Of a stretch of DNA of 64,000 bases, positions 25,468-33,259 are shown piece by piece (within the stretch, counting starts at the first letter, position 1; every line of letters starts with the position of its first letter). Under the pieces are notes generated by a model. That model searched no databases. It saw only the letters and a program-made list of their open reading frames with translations, and was not told the origin of the DNA. The stretch covers positions 14,434 through 78,433 of the forward strand of contig DATJAS010000029.1 in NCBI GenBank assembly GCA_035516035.1, written 5' to 3'. Made by a program: the position numbers and the translations under genes. The DNA is from Fen-1273 sp035516035. Lineage in GTDB: Bacteria; Bacteroidota; Ignavibacteria; UBA10030; UBA6906.

Positions 25468-26967
25468 TCAGCGCGGCGGCATCTCTCTTTCGACCTCTTT
25501 CCCCGTCTTTACGACAAGATCGGGGAGGACGAGGAGATCCTCCCGCGTCGTCCTGAAATTGACGATACAGGCTCGGATTGCGTATTTCCCGCTTACGAGA
25601 GCGTTTGACGGGTAGACGCGCCCCCCTGCCTGCAGCCGCGCGAGTATCTCCGTATTCAGTGTATTAAGGTACTCGTCACCTGGTTTTGCCCGCAGGCGCG
25701 CCGGCGCGTACCGGAACGCGGCGATGCTGAGGTTGCTTGCCAGCGGCTCGATCTCGGGCCAGCGCTCCAGCGATTTGAACAACGTGGCTGCTAACGCGCA
25801 GTCGTCACGTATCATTGTCTCGTAGCCGTCCCTTCCGGCCTGCCGCAGGGCCAGCCACACCTTGAGCGCCCTGAATCCCCGGGAGTTCTGGAGCCCCATC
25901 TCGTAGAAATTGATCGCCCCCTCGTCTGCGTGCTCGTCAAACCGGTAGTATTCCGGGTGATGGCTGAATGCGTCGATGAGCGCCTGCCCGCTCCGCACGA
26001 GCGCGCATCCCGCCTCGAGCGGGGCGTAGAGCCACTTGTGAGGATCGACCGCAACCGAATCTGCGAGGGCAATCGCCTTCAGGTCCGCGGACGCCTCCGG
26101 GAGGCAGGCGGCGAACCCGCCGTACGCGCCGTCGGCGTGGAACCAGAGGTTGTGCTCCCTGCAGGTTTCCGCGATTGCGGCAAGCGGATCGATCGCACCG
26201 GTGCTCACAGTCCCGGCGGCCCCCACGACCATGAGGGGGATGAGCCCGTTCTTCAGGTCCTCGTCGATCGCGGCGCGGAGGTCTCCTGCGCTCATCCGCT
26301 GATCTTCGCCCGCGGGGATCTTCCTGAGCGAAGCCTGGCCGAGGCCGAATAGCTCGACGGCCTTGTTGATCCACGTGTGCGTTTCGCTCGAACAGTAAAT
26401 CCGGAGAAGTGCGGACCGGGGGTCCGCTCCCCCCGCCACGCGCACGTCCCACGGCACCTTTGCTTTCCGCGCGGCCAGGAAGCAGACGAAATTCGCCATG
26501 TTCCCTCCGCTGACGAGTATCCCGCCGCACGTGGCGGGGTAGCCGATCAGCTCCGCGATCCAGCGGACTGTCAGCCGCTCGATCTCCGTGGCCACCGGGG
26601 AAAGGTCGTACGCCCCGACGTTCGGGTTGACCGCAGAGGCGAGGAAGTCGCCGAGTATCCCGATGGGGGCCGCCGGTGAAGTGATGTATCCCCAGAAACG
26701 GGGGTGGCCGTTGAAGAGCGAATGTTCAAACAGGAGCGTTGCGGAGGCATCGAGGAGTTTGCCGGCATCCTCGCCCCCTCGGGGGAGCGAGCCGCTCCCG
26801 AGAAGACGGCGGATCGCGGCGGGACCCTCGGCGCGCGTTACCGGATTTGACCTGTCGTGGAGCCAGTCCAGGAGACCGGCGATCCGTTCCACGAGCGCGT
26901 GGCCCGCATCGCGGAATTCGGCCGCGCTCATGTCGAGGGGTGCGCGGCGCACAGTATTCTCGTTCAT
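25468..26967 (-). CDS. Group II PLP-dependent amino-acid decarboxylase (aromatic-L-amino-acid decarboxylase-like)
   Basis: 499 residues from the ATG at 26967, which follows AGAGGAGATACG; an upstream in-frame start at 27027 lacks a ribosome site. The PLP-binding Lys lies in SVAVDPHKWLYAPLEAGCAL. Other family landmarks are GILVSGGNMANFVCFLAARK (PLP phosphate region), WFHADGAYGGFAAC (the Asp contacting the PLP ring nitrogen in HADGAYGG), and the N-terminal HPRFWGYITSPAAPIG. It probably decarboxylates an aromatic or related amino acid; the substrate cannot be fixed from sequence. It is divergent from a geranylgeranyl-reductase-like gene across 67 bp. Confidence 0.9.
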   Translation of the reverse strand: MNENTVRRAPLDMSAAEFRDAGHALVERIAGLLDWLHDRSNPVTRAEGPAAIRRLLGSGSLPRGGEDAGKLLDASATLLFEHSLFNGHPRFWGYITSPAAPIGILGDFLASAVNPNVGAYDLSPVATEIERLTVRWIAELIGYPATCGGILVSGGNMANFVCFLAARKAKVPWDVRVAGGADPRSALLRIYCSSETHTWINKAVELFGLGQASLRKIPAGEDQRMSAGDLRAAIDEDLKNGLIPLMVVGAAGTVSTGAIDPLAAIAETCREHNLWFHADGAYGGFAACLPEASADLKAIALADSVAVDPHKWLYAPLEAGCALVRSGQALIDAFSHHPEYYRFDEHADEGAINFYEMGLQNSRGFRALKVWLALRQAGRDGYETMIRDDCALAATLFKSLERWPEIEPLASNLSIAAFRYAPARLRAKPGDEYLNTLNTEILARLQAGGRVYPSNALVSGKYAIRACIVNFRTTREDLLVLPDLVVKTGKEVEREMPPR

Positions 26968-27034
26968 CGTATCTCCTCTTCGAGTGTTGGGGATGCGTAA
27001 TCTATCGCCGCGTACGAGCAATTTCAACCGGAAA

Positions 27035-28231
27035 ATGGACGGGAAACTCTCTATATTCTCACCCGTGTCTGACGCGCTCTATGATATCGCCGTGATCGGT
27101 GCCGGCCCCTCCGGCGGCTATTTCGCCTACCTGGCGGCGAAGCAGGGGCACCGCGTCCTTCTCTGCGACAGGGCAGAATTCCCCCGCGAGAAGACGTGCG
27201 GAGGAGGGTTGTCGCAGAAGACGATCGACCTGCTGGAGTTTGACGTTGCCGACGTGGTCGAGCGGCGGATCAGGGGCGCCTGGCTCACGTACAGGAACCG
27301 CGACACGGTCGTGAAGGACCTGGGCGAGCGGAGCGGCATTGCGGTCCTCCGTTCGAGGTTTGACGCGCTGATCGTGGAACGCGCGCAGTCTGCTGGCGCG
27401 GAATTCAGATCTTCCTGCGCGTTCGTGGGCGCGCGGCGGACCGGCGACCTGGTTGATATTGCGACCTCGCGCGGATCGGTGAGAGCGCGGTACATCGTCG
27501 CGGCGGACGGCGTCTTCAGCCAGGTGCGCACGCACTTCTTCGGGACCGGCGTTACCGCCTATGCCCCGGCGGTGGAGGCATGGATCTATGTCCCTCCGCG
27601 CGTCATCGAGGCGTTCGAGGACCGGGTCGTGTTTGACTTCGGGGGGATGCCCCGGGGGTACGGCTGGATCTTTCCAAAGAAGGATCACCTGAACGTCGGC
27701 GTGTTTTCCATTTTCACGACACAGGAGATTAACGACCATCTTCGCGCATTCATCGCGCTGTACCCGGGACTGGGCGAGCCGACCGACATTAAATTCCGCG
27801 GGTATGCGATACCGCTCAGGAACCGGAAGGGATTGTACCAGGATGGAAACGTGTGGCTCCTCGGGGACGCCGCTGGGTTCGCGGAGTCGTTCTACGGCGA
27901 GGGGATCTATTTCGGACTCAAGAGCGCGACAATTGCGGCGGCCGCGATGCGCGAAGCGTTTGACCGCCCGCGGGATATGGCGTATACGCGGCGCCTGCAG
28001 CAGGAGATGCTGACGGAGCTTCATTACTCCGCGCTGAATGCCCGCCTCTTCTTTTCGTTCCAGAAGCTCGGGTTCTACAGGATGGTGCGTAACCCGTACG
28101 TGAATCGCCAGTTCGCGGAGCTCATCGCCGGGGGAGTCGGGCACAGGGAGTGCTTCTACCGGACGCTGGCGAGCCTTCCCTGGTGGGTGACCTCCTCCCG
28201 GTCTCTCCCCGTGGCGCACACCACGTTCTAG
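27035..28231 (+). CDS. Geranylgeranyl-reductase-family FAD-dependent oxidoreductase
   Basis: 398 residues. FAD-binding Rossmann motif DIAVIGAGPSGGYFAYLAAK near residue 16, then CGGGLSQKTIDLL, the adenine-side motif YIVAADGVFSQVR, the family motif MPRGYGWIFPKKDHLNVGVF, and LLGDAAGFAESFYGEGIYFG. This pattern is the GGR family, which reduces prenyl double bonds in chlorophyll, quinone or lipid side chains. The ATG at 27035 was chosen; a GTG at 27065 closer to the Rossmann fold is also possible, and neither has a clear ribosome site, so the mRNA may be nearly leaderless. Confidence 0.85.
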   Translation: MDGKLSIFSPVSDALYDIAVIGAGPSGGYFAYLAAKQGHRVLLCDRAEFPREKTCGGGLSQKTIDLLEFDVADVVERRIRGAWLTYRNRDTVVKDLGERSGIAVLRSRFDALIVERAQSAGAEFRSSCAFVGARRTGDLVDIATSRGSVRARYIVAADGVFSQVRTHFFGTGVTAYAPAVEAWIYVPPRVIEAFEDRVVFDFGGMPRGYGWIFPKKDHLNVGVFSIFTTQEINDHLRAFIALYPGLGEPTDIKFRGYAIPLRNRKGLYQDGNVWLLGDAAGFAESFYGEGIYFGLKSATIAAAAMREAFDRPRDMAYTRRLQQEMLTELHYSALNARLFFSFQKLGFYRMVRNPYVNRQFAELIAGGVGHRECFYRTLASLPWWVTSSRSLPVAHTTF

Positions 28232-28281
28232 CTCGCCCGCTCCATGGCGCGCGCCGCACGTGCAACGATTAACCCCTCTCC

Positions 28282-29841
28282 TTATCTCCCGATCTGTCTC
28301 CGTCTACCCTCTACAGCGGCGGCGAACAGGACCGCTGCCGCGGCCGCGAAGACTGCCGGCGATCCGGCGGCAATCGCCTGCTCTGTCGTTCCCATGAAAT
28401 CGAGCGCCGGGATGTGGTGCAGGGGCCCTGCGTACCAGAGCGCGACATACATCGCTTCGAACGTCCTCGCCGTGCCGCTCCAGACGCCGAGCGCCGCCGC
28501 AAGCGAAGGGATAAACAGTGCTCCCGCCCCGAGCGAAATGAGTGTTCCGGTATCCCCGGCCGCAGCCAGCCGGAATATGAGGCCCGAGGCCGCAATGAGT
28601 GCAACCGCGAATCCCGCCCCCCATACCGCCATAAACTGCCGGGCGAGCGGTCGCGGGGCGGAGAAGAGGATGCCTCCTGTCCTGTGGCGCGCCTCCCTCG
28701 TACCCATCTGTGACCAGAGTAGGACCGGCAGGAGCCAGAGGGACGGAAGGACGTCTGCTCGAACGGCATCGATGCTGAGTGTCAGGGAGGCAACCCAGAG
28801 CCCGGTCCCCGCAACGTACCACCACCAGGGTAGGCCCCACAGCATGAGCCGGGTCTCCGCCATGAGCATCCGGGAATATACCCAGGGGGCGGCGGCTGAA
28901 TCGAGCATCCTGCCTGCGACATTGGGGATGCCGCGCACGCGAGTGAGCCACGCACGGGAGGAGCGCGTCTTCTTCGCGCGCGAGTGTCTCTCGCCGCGGG
29001 CCGGAGCGAACCTGTCAAAGAAGAACCCCCCGGCGAGCGCAAGCGCCCCCGCGTAGAGGAGAGGCAGAGCCCTGCCCGCTGCCTCCGCGGCGTTCCAATC
29101 TATCCCTTCCCACCGGACGTCCGTCGTCTTCGCGTACCTGGTTGCGCTCGTCCCGATCGTGAAATGTCCGTCGTAGTCGGGGACGGCAGCCCTGACATCC
29201 GCCTGCAACCTCTCCATGGCGAGATTCAGCCCGTACACATCGAGCGCTCGTGAACCCGTCGCCATCGGCAGCATCAGGAGGAGCGTGAAAAGGAAGATAT
29301 AGAGAACAGTGCCGAACACGCCGCGGAGGAACCGCACGCATTCAAAAAAGACCGCCAGCGCTCCCGTGAATACCATCGCCGGGAGCGCCAGGAGGAGGAA
29401 CGGTGAAAGAAGCGGCCACACCTCGAAGCCCGTTCCTTCGAACGCCTGTATCAACATGCCTCCCGCGGCAAGTATGCACGTGACGGCGGCAAGCACGACG
29501 AAGTTGCTCAGCGCCTTCCCCAGCACGTACATCAGGCTGCTCATCGACGTTGCGGCCAGTATCTGCCCCACCCCGGTTTCCCGGTCGCGCGCGACCGCAT
29601 TGCTGACGACGTAGAACCCGACCATGCAGACAAACGTGATCGTGCAGAGCGCCATCATCATGCCCGTCCACGCCGACGTGGGGAGCGGGCGGGCCCGTCC
29701 CAGGTGAACGCCGACCGTCCCGCTGTCCACCAGGTATCCGAGGTAAAGCGTTGCCACGACCGTGACGAGAAAACTGTAGCGCCTCGTCCGTTCCAGCACG
29801 TCCGCCCTGACGAGCCACGCGAGCCCCCTCCAGCTTCTCAT
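28282..29841 (-). CDS. ABC-2-type transporter permease
   Basis: 519 residues from ATG at 29841 with AGGAGG upstream. Several hydrophobic segments are visible, for example LVTVVATLYLGYLV, MALCTITFVCMVGFYVVSNA, FVVLAAVTCILAAGGMLI, FLLLALPAMVFTGALAVFF and TVLYIFLFTLLLMLPM, with more in the C-terminal third. The motif VARDRETGVGQILAATSMSS is typical of ABC-2 permeases. It pairs with the ATPase encoded just upstream on the same strand. The substrate is unknown; such pairs often export lipids, peptides or drugs. Confidence 0.87.
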   Translation of the reverse strand: MRSWRGLAWLVRADVLERTRRYSFLVTVVATLYLGYLVDSGTVGVHLGRARPLPTSAWTGMMMALCTITFVCMVGFYVVSNAVARDRETGVGQILAATSMSSLMYVLGKALSNFVVLAAVTCILAAGGMLIQAFEGTGFEVWPLLSPFLLLALPAMVFTGALAVFFECVRFLRGVFGTVLYIFLFTLLLMLPMATGSRALDVYGLNLAMERLQADVRAAVPDYDGHFTIGTSATRYAKTTDVRWEGIDWNAAEAAGRALPLLYAGALALAGGFFFDRFAPARGERHSRAKKTRSSRAWLTRVRGIPNVAGRMLDSAAAPWVYSRMLMAETRLMLWGLPWWWYVAGTGLWVASLTLSIDAVRADVLPSLWLLPVLLWSQMGTREARHRTGGILFSAPRPLARQFMAVWGAGFAVALIAASGLIFRLAAAGDTGTLISLGAGALFIPSLAAALGVWSGTARTFEAMYVALWYAGPLHHIPALDFMGTTEQAIAAGSPAVFAAAAAVLFAAAVEGRRRQIGR

Positions 29842-29907
29842 GGAGCAGCCTCCTCGTGCGGCGAAAAGCCCGGCGCGGCGATTCCGCCGCGGGGGCACCG
29901 CGAGTCA

Positions 29908-29977
29908 GTCGTCATCATCCGGCCTCCGCTTTCACGTGCGAGGTCGTCATGATCCGGGCTCCGCTTTTGCGCGCGAG
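29908..29977. repeat. 35-bp imperfect tandem duplication over the 3' end of the ABC ATPase gene
   Basis: Units 29908-29942 and 29943-29977, both running from GTCGTCAT to GCGAG with about six differences. The second unit holds the last codons and stop of the ATPase gene; the first is non-coding, between the ATPase and permease genes. Confidence 0.75.
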
Positions 29978-30831
29978 ACCGCCAGCAGGTAGGCGTCCTC
30001 GAGCGTCGGAGCCGCCGGTCGGGCGCCGGGGCCAGGCGCCTCGGCTGAGATGACGCGGCAGAGCACCCCGTCATTTCGCCGCAGCGTCCCGCTCAGGAGG
30101 AAGCGCGATCGCACGGATGAGAGGTCTCCGCCCGGGATCGTCCACTCCCAGACGCTCCCCGATGCCCGGTTCAGAATCGCCCCGGGCTGCTCGTGCGCAA
30201 CGAGTCGCCCCCGCACGATGATGGCAATGTCCGTTGCCACCGACTCGACGTCGGGGACGATGTGCGTCGAGAGGATGACGATGCGTTCGCCTGAGAGGTC
30301 GGCGAGGAGATTCCGAAAACGGACGCGCTCCTCGGGATCGAGACCCGCGGTCGGCTCATCCACGATGAGAAGACGGGGATCGTTCAGCAGCCCCTGTGCG
30401 ATGCCCACGCGCTGCCGCATTCCCCCGGAGAATCCCCCCAGGCGCTGGTCCCGCTGGCCGGTGAGATTGACCAGGAGGAGCAGTTCGTCGATGCGTGATC
30501 TGGCCGTCGCGGCGGCCAGGCCTTTCGCGGCGGCGACATACGACAGAAACGCGACCGGCGTCAGGTTGGGATACACGCCGAAATCCTGCGGCAGGTATCC
30601 GAGCACGTTTCTCAGCCCGTCAGGGGAGCGGGCGGTGTCGACGCCGTCCCATGTCACCGTGCCTTCGGTCGGCCGCGAGACAGTCGCGAGGATTCGCATG
30701 AGCGTCGACTTCCCGGCCCCGTTCGGGCCAAGGAGCCCGAGGACGCCGGGAGAGAGCGTGAGCGAGAAATCTCTCAGCCCCCAGACGTTCGACTTGTAGC
30801 GCTTGCTGACGCTGCTGATGGCGAGGTTCAT
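29947..30831 (-). CDS. ABC transporter ATP-binding protein (ABC-2 exporter type)
   Basis: 294 residues. Walker A LGPNGAGKST, Q-loop GYLPQDFGVYPNLTP, signature FSGGMRQRVGIAQGLLND, Walker B LLIVDEPTAGLDPEE and switch His in ILSTHIVPDVE are intact. The C-terminal ~80 residues beyond the ABC domain are a variable extension. It energises the permease gene 105 bp downstream. The 3' end shows a 35-bp tandem duplication. The start ATG at 30831 faces the divergent DUF4143 ATPase gene. Confidence 0.92.
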   Translation of the reverse strand: MNLAISSVSKRYKSNVWGLRDFSLTLSPGVLGLLGPNGAGKSTLMRILATVSRPTEGTVTWDGVDTARSPDGLRNVLGYLPQDFGVYPNLTPVAFLSYVAAAKGLAAATARSRIDELLLLVNLTGQRDQRLGGFSGGMRQRVGIAQGLLNDPRLLIVDEPTAGLDPEERVRFRNLLADLSGERIVILSTHIVPDVESVATDIAIIVRGRLVAHEQPGAILNRASGSVWEWTIPGGDLSSVRSRFLLSGTLRRNDGVLCRVISAEAPGPGARPAAPTLEDAYLLAVSRAKAEPGS

Positions 30832-30883
30832 GGCGCGCTGCGATCGTTCGTTTGCGTTTGTCGTTTACCCTCATTACCATACC

Positions 30884-30916
30884 TTGAAATCTCGGTGTTT
30901 GGCACCGAATTTTCAA
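30884..30916. promoter_or_regulatory. Inverted repeat in the divergent region before the DUF4143 ATPase gene
   Basis: Two 14-bp arms, TTGAAATCTCGGTG (30884-30897) and CACCGAATTTTCAA (30903-30916), 12 of 14 positions complementary around a 5-base spacer, ending 13 bases before the GTG start. It could be an operator for a dimeric regulator or an mRNA hairpin in the leader. Confidence 0.5.
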
Positions 30917-30929
30917 TGTACGAATTTCC

Positions 30930-32090
30930 GTGGTTGATCGCCCCGAAGAAATCGCGAAGCTGAAAAAGCTTCTCCATGCGTACCCGGTCGTCGGCATCCT
31001 TGGTGCCCGGCAGGTGGGCAAGACCACGCTGGCCCGGATGGTGGTGGACCGCCTGGGCAGGCCCTCGGCCCGGTTCGACCTGGAGGATCCCGCCGACGTC
31101 GCCCGGCTGGCCGACCCGATGCTGGCGCTTTCTCCGCTGAAGGGACTCGTTGTCATCGATGAGATCCAGCGCCGCCCCGGGCTCTTTCCGGTTCTCCGCG
31201 TACTGGCGGATCGCCGGGGGCATCCGGCGAGGTTTCTCGTCCTCGGGAGCGCTTCTCCCGGCGTCGTGCGTCAGAGTTCGGATTCGCTCGCAGGGCGCAT
31301 CGCCTACCACACCCTGGCGGGCTTCGGGCTGGATGAGATTGGCGTCGATCACTTCAATCGCCTGTGGATGCGTGGCGGGTTTCCACAATCCTACCTGGCC
31401 AGGTCCGCTGCCGTCAGCTACCTGTGGCGCCGCAATTTTGTTCAGACCTTCCTCGAACGTGATATCCCGGTTCTCGGGTTCAACATCAGATCGGAAACGC
31501 TCCGGCGCTTCTGGTCCATGCTCGCCCATTACCACGGACAGATATGGAATACTTCCGAATTTGCCCGCTCGTTCGGGGTCGCGGACACGACGATTCGCGG
31601 GTATCTCGACATTTTGAGCGGCACGTTCATGGTCCGGCAGCTGTCGCCCTGGCATCAGAATATAGCCAAACGCCAGGTCAAGTCCCCGAAGGTGTATCTC
31701 ACGGACAGCGGGATCCTGCATGCGCTTCTGGGTCTGCACTCGGCCGACGACATTGAAGGCCACCCCAAGGCAGGCGCATCCTGGGAGGGGTTCGTCATAG
31801 AGCAGGTCCTGCGGCGCCTGCAGGCCGCGCCGGATGAATGCTATTTCTGGGCGACGCACGCCGGGGCAGAACTGGATCTTCTCGTCGTGCGTGGCAGGAA
31901 GCGCATAGGTGTGGAAGTGAAAAGGACAGTTGCGCCGGCCATCACTCCTTCGATGAGGAGGGCCCTTGCCGACCTGAAACTTGGAAGGCTGTTCGTCGTC
32001 CATGCGGGGACAGAGACTTTCCCTTTGCAGAAAAATATCACCGCTGTTGCTATTCACCGGTTGCTGTCAGACATTCCCATAATGAAGTAG
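30930..32090 (+). CDS. AAA ATPase with DUF4143 C-terminal domain
   Basis: 386 residues from a GTG. Walker A GARQVGKTT near 25-33, Walker B LKGLVVIDEIQRRP and sensor-like FLVLGSASPG in the AAA_14 domain. The DUF4143 half contains VYLTDSGILHALLG and a nuclease-like C-terminus (HAGAELDLLVVRGRKRIGVEVKRT) whose E-x-K resembles PD-(D/E)XK. These proteins are widespread, patchily distributed and poorly understood; many look horizontally transferred. Here it stands alone with a large inverted repeat before its start. Confidence 0.9.
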   Translation: MVDRPEEIAKLKKLLHAYPVVGILGARQVGKTTLARMVVDRLGRPSARFDLEDPADVARLADPMLALSPLKGLVVIDEIQRRPGLFPVLRVLADRRGHPARFLVLGSASPGVVRQSSDSLAGRIAYHTLAGFGLDEIGVDHFNRLWMRGGFPQSYLARSAAVSYLWRRNFVQTFLERDIPVLGFNIRSETLRRFWSMLAHYHGQIWNTSEFARSFGVADTTIRGYLDILSGTFMVRQLSPWHQNIAKRQVKSPKVYLTDSGILHALLGLHSADDIEGHPKAGASWEGFVIEQVLRRLQAAPDECYFWATHAGAELDLLVVRGRKRIGVEVKRTVAPAITPSMRRALADLKLGRLFVVHAGTETFPLQKNITAVAIHRLLSDIPIMK

Positions 32091-32110
32091 CAAAATTCCA
32101 GGAGCCTTCA

Positions 32111-32464
32111 ATGAAAAAGCACATCGAGCTTCTCGGCATTCTCCACCTGGTGTACGCGGGCGTCGGATTGCTGCTCGCCGCATTCCTGTTCGCCGTGCTC
32201 ACCACCGCCGGCTATATCTCGCACGACGATCTCGCCGTGCGCATCCTCGCGCTCGTCGCGGTGGTAATTTCCGGGCTTCTCACCGTTCTCTCCGTCCCCG
32301 GGATCATCGGGGGCATCGGCCTCCTGAAAATGCGACCCTGGTCGAGGCCGCTGGTCCTGATCGTGGGGTGCCTCCATCTCCTCTCGTTTCCCCTGGGGAC
32401 CGCCCTCGGCGTATACACACTCTGGGTGCTCCTCAATGACGAGACGCGGCAGATTCTCGCCTGA
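32111..32464 (+). CDS. Small membrane protein, four hydrophobic segments
   Basis: 117 residues with AGGAG before the ATG. Hydrophobic stretches include ILHLVYAGVGLLLAAFLFAVL, ILALVAVVISGLLTVLSV, an intermediate IIGGIGLLKM region and PLVLIVGCLHLLSFPLGTA. The ending TLWVLLNDETRQIL, with a W-x-L-L motif, is seen in many small bacterial membrane proteins of unknown function. Short gaps on both sides suggest it may be cotranscribed with its neighbours. Confidence 0.75.
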   Translation: MKKHIELLGILHLVYAGVGLLLAAFLFAVLTTAGYISHDDLAVRILALVAVVISGLLTVLSVPGIIGGIGLLKMRPWSRPLVLIVGCLHLLSFPLGTALGVYTLWVLLNDETRQILA

Positions 32465-32503
32465 ATGCGCGGCTGCATGACATCGGCGTGCGGAGGAGTC
32501 GCC

Positions 32504-33259
32504 ATGAAACGCCTGGCGGCGCTCATTCTCATCTGCGTCTGGACGGCGTACGCGCAGGACGACGCGCTCTACAGGGCGCTCCGGGCCCTCCCGGGCGTGG
32601 AAGAAGTCTCCGCCGTCAAGGCGGACTCCATGTTCAGGGCGGCATATGAGATCAGGGTCCGCCAGCCGCTCGATCACGCGCACCCGGGGGGGAAATCCTT
32701 CCTCCAGTCCGTCTACGTCGATCACGTCGACAGCGGCAGCCCCGTGGTTCTTGAAACTGAAGGCTACGCGGTCACGCGCGGAGGGGGAAGACCGCGCGAG
32801 CTCGCATCGATTCTCCGATGCAACCAGGTCGTGGTCGAGCATCGCTTCTTCGGCGGGTCGGCTCCGGATTCGCTCGAATGGCCTTTCCTGACCACGCGCC
32901 AGGCGGCCGCCGATCACCACCACATCCGCGTGCTCCTCGGGGCGATCTACCGCGGGAAATGGGTGAGCAGCGGTACGAGCAAGGGGGGACAGACGGCCCT
33001 CTTCTACCGTTACTACTACCCGGATGACGTCGACGCGACCGTGGCGTACGTCGCCCCGGTCAACCTCTCTATTTACATATACGGGGAAAACGACCTCTGG
33101 GGTGCGACCGCAATGGAGCTTTCCGGGAAGACGAACGCGATCAAGGTCGTGAAGGCCGGGGGATCGCACAGGACCCGCATCCGCACGCTCTCACATGACC
33201 AGCAGGCGACCGTCTGCACTGCGCTCGAATCCTGGCTGGGTGTACATATCACTCGCTAG
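32504..33259 (+). CDS. S37 (PS-10)-type peptidase with large internal in-frame deletion
   Basis: 251 residues; the ATG follows CGGAGGAG and begins a signal peptide (MKRLAALILICVWTAYAQ). The N-terminal half matches S37 tripeptidyl aminopeptidases (RQPLDHAHPGGKSFLQSVYV, TEGYAV, NQVVVEHRFFGGS, KWVSSGTSKGGQTALFYR with probable nucleophile Ser159, DDVDATVAYVAPVN). The sequence then jumps at about residue 187 to the family's C-terminal IYIYGENDLWGATAMEL (possible Asp197) and GGSHRTRI (possible His222). The roughly 200-residue middle region of the family is missing, yet the frame and all three putative triad residues remain. It may be a decayed gene, a minimal enzyme or an assembly collapse. Its end overlaps the convergent TPR gene by 11 bp. 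Confidence 0.75.
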   Translation: MKRLAALILICVWTAYAQDDALYRALRALPGVEEVSAVKADSMFRAAYEIRVRQPLDHAHPGGKSFLQSVYVDHVDSGSPVVLETEGYAVTRGGGRPRELASILRCNQVVVEHRFFGGSAPDSLEWPFLTTRQAAADHHHIRVLLGAIYRGKWVSSGTSKGGQTALFYRYYYPDDVDATVAYVAPVNLSIYIYGENDLWGATAMELSGKTNAIKVVKAGGSHRTRIRTLSHDQQATVCTALESWLGVHITR

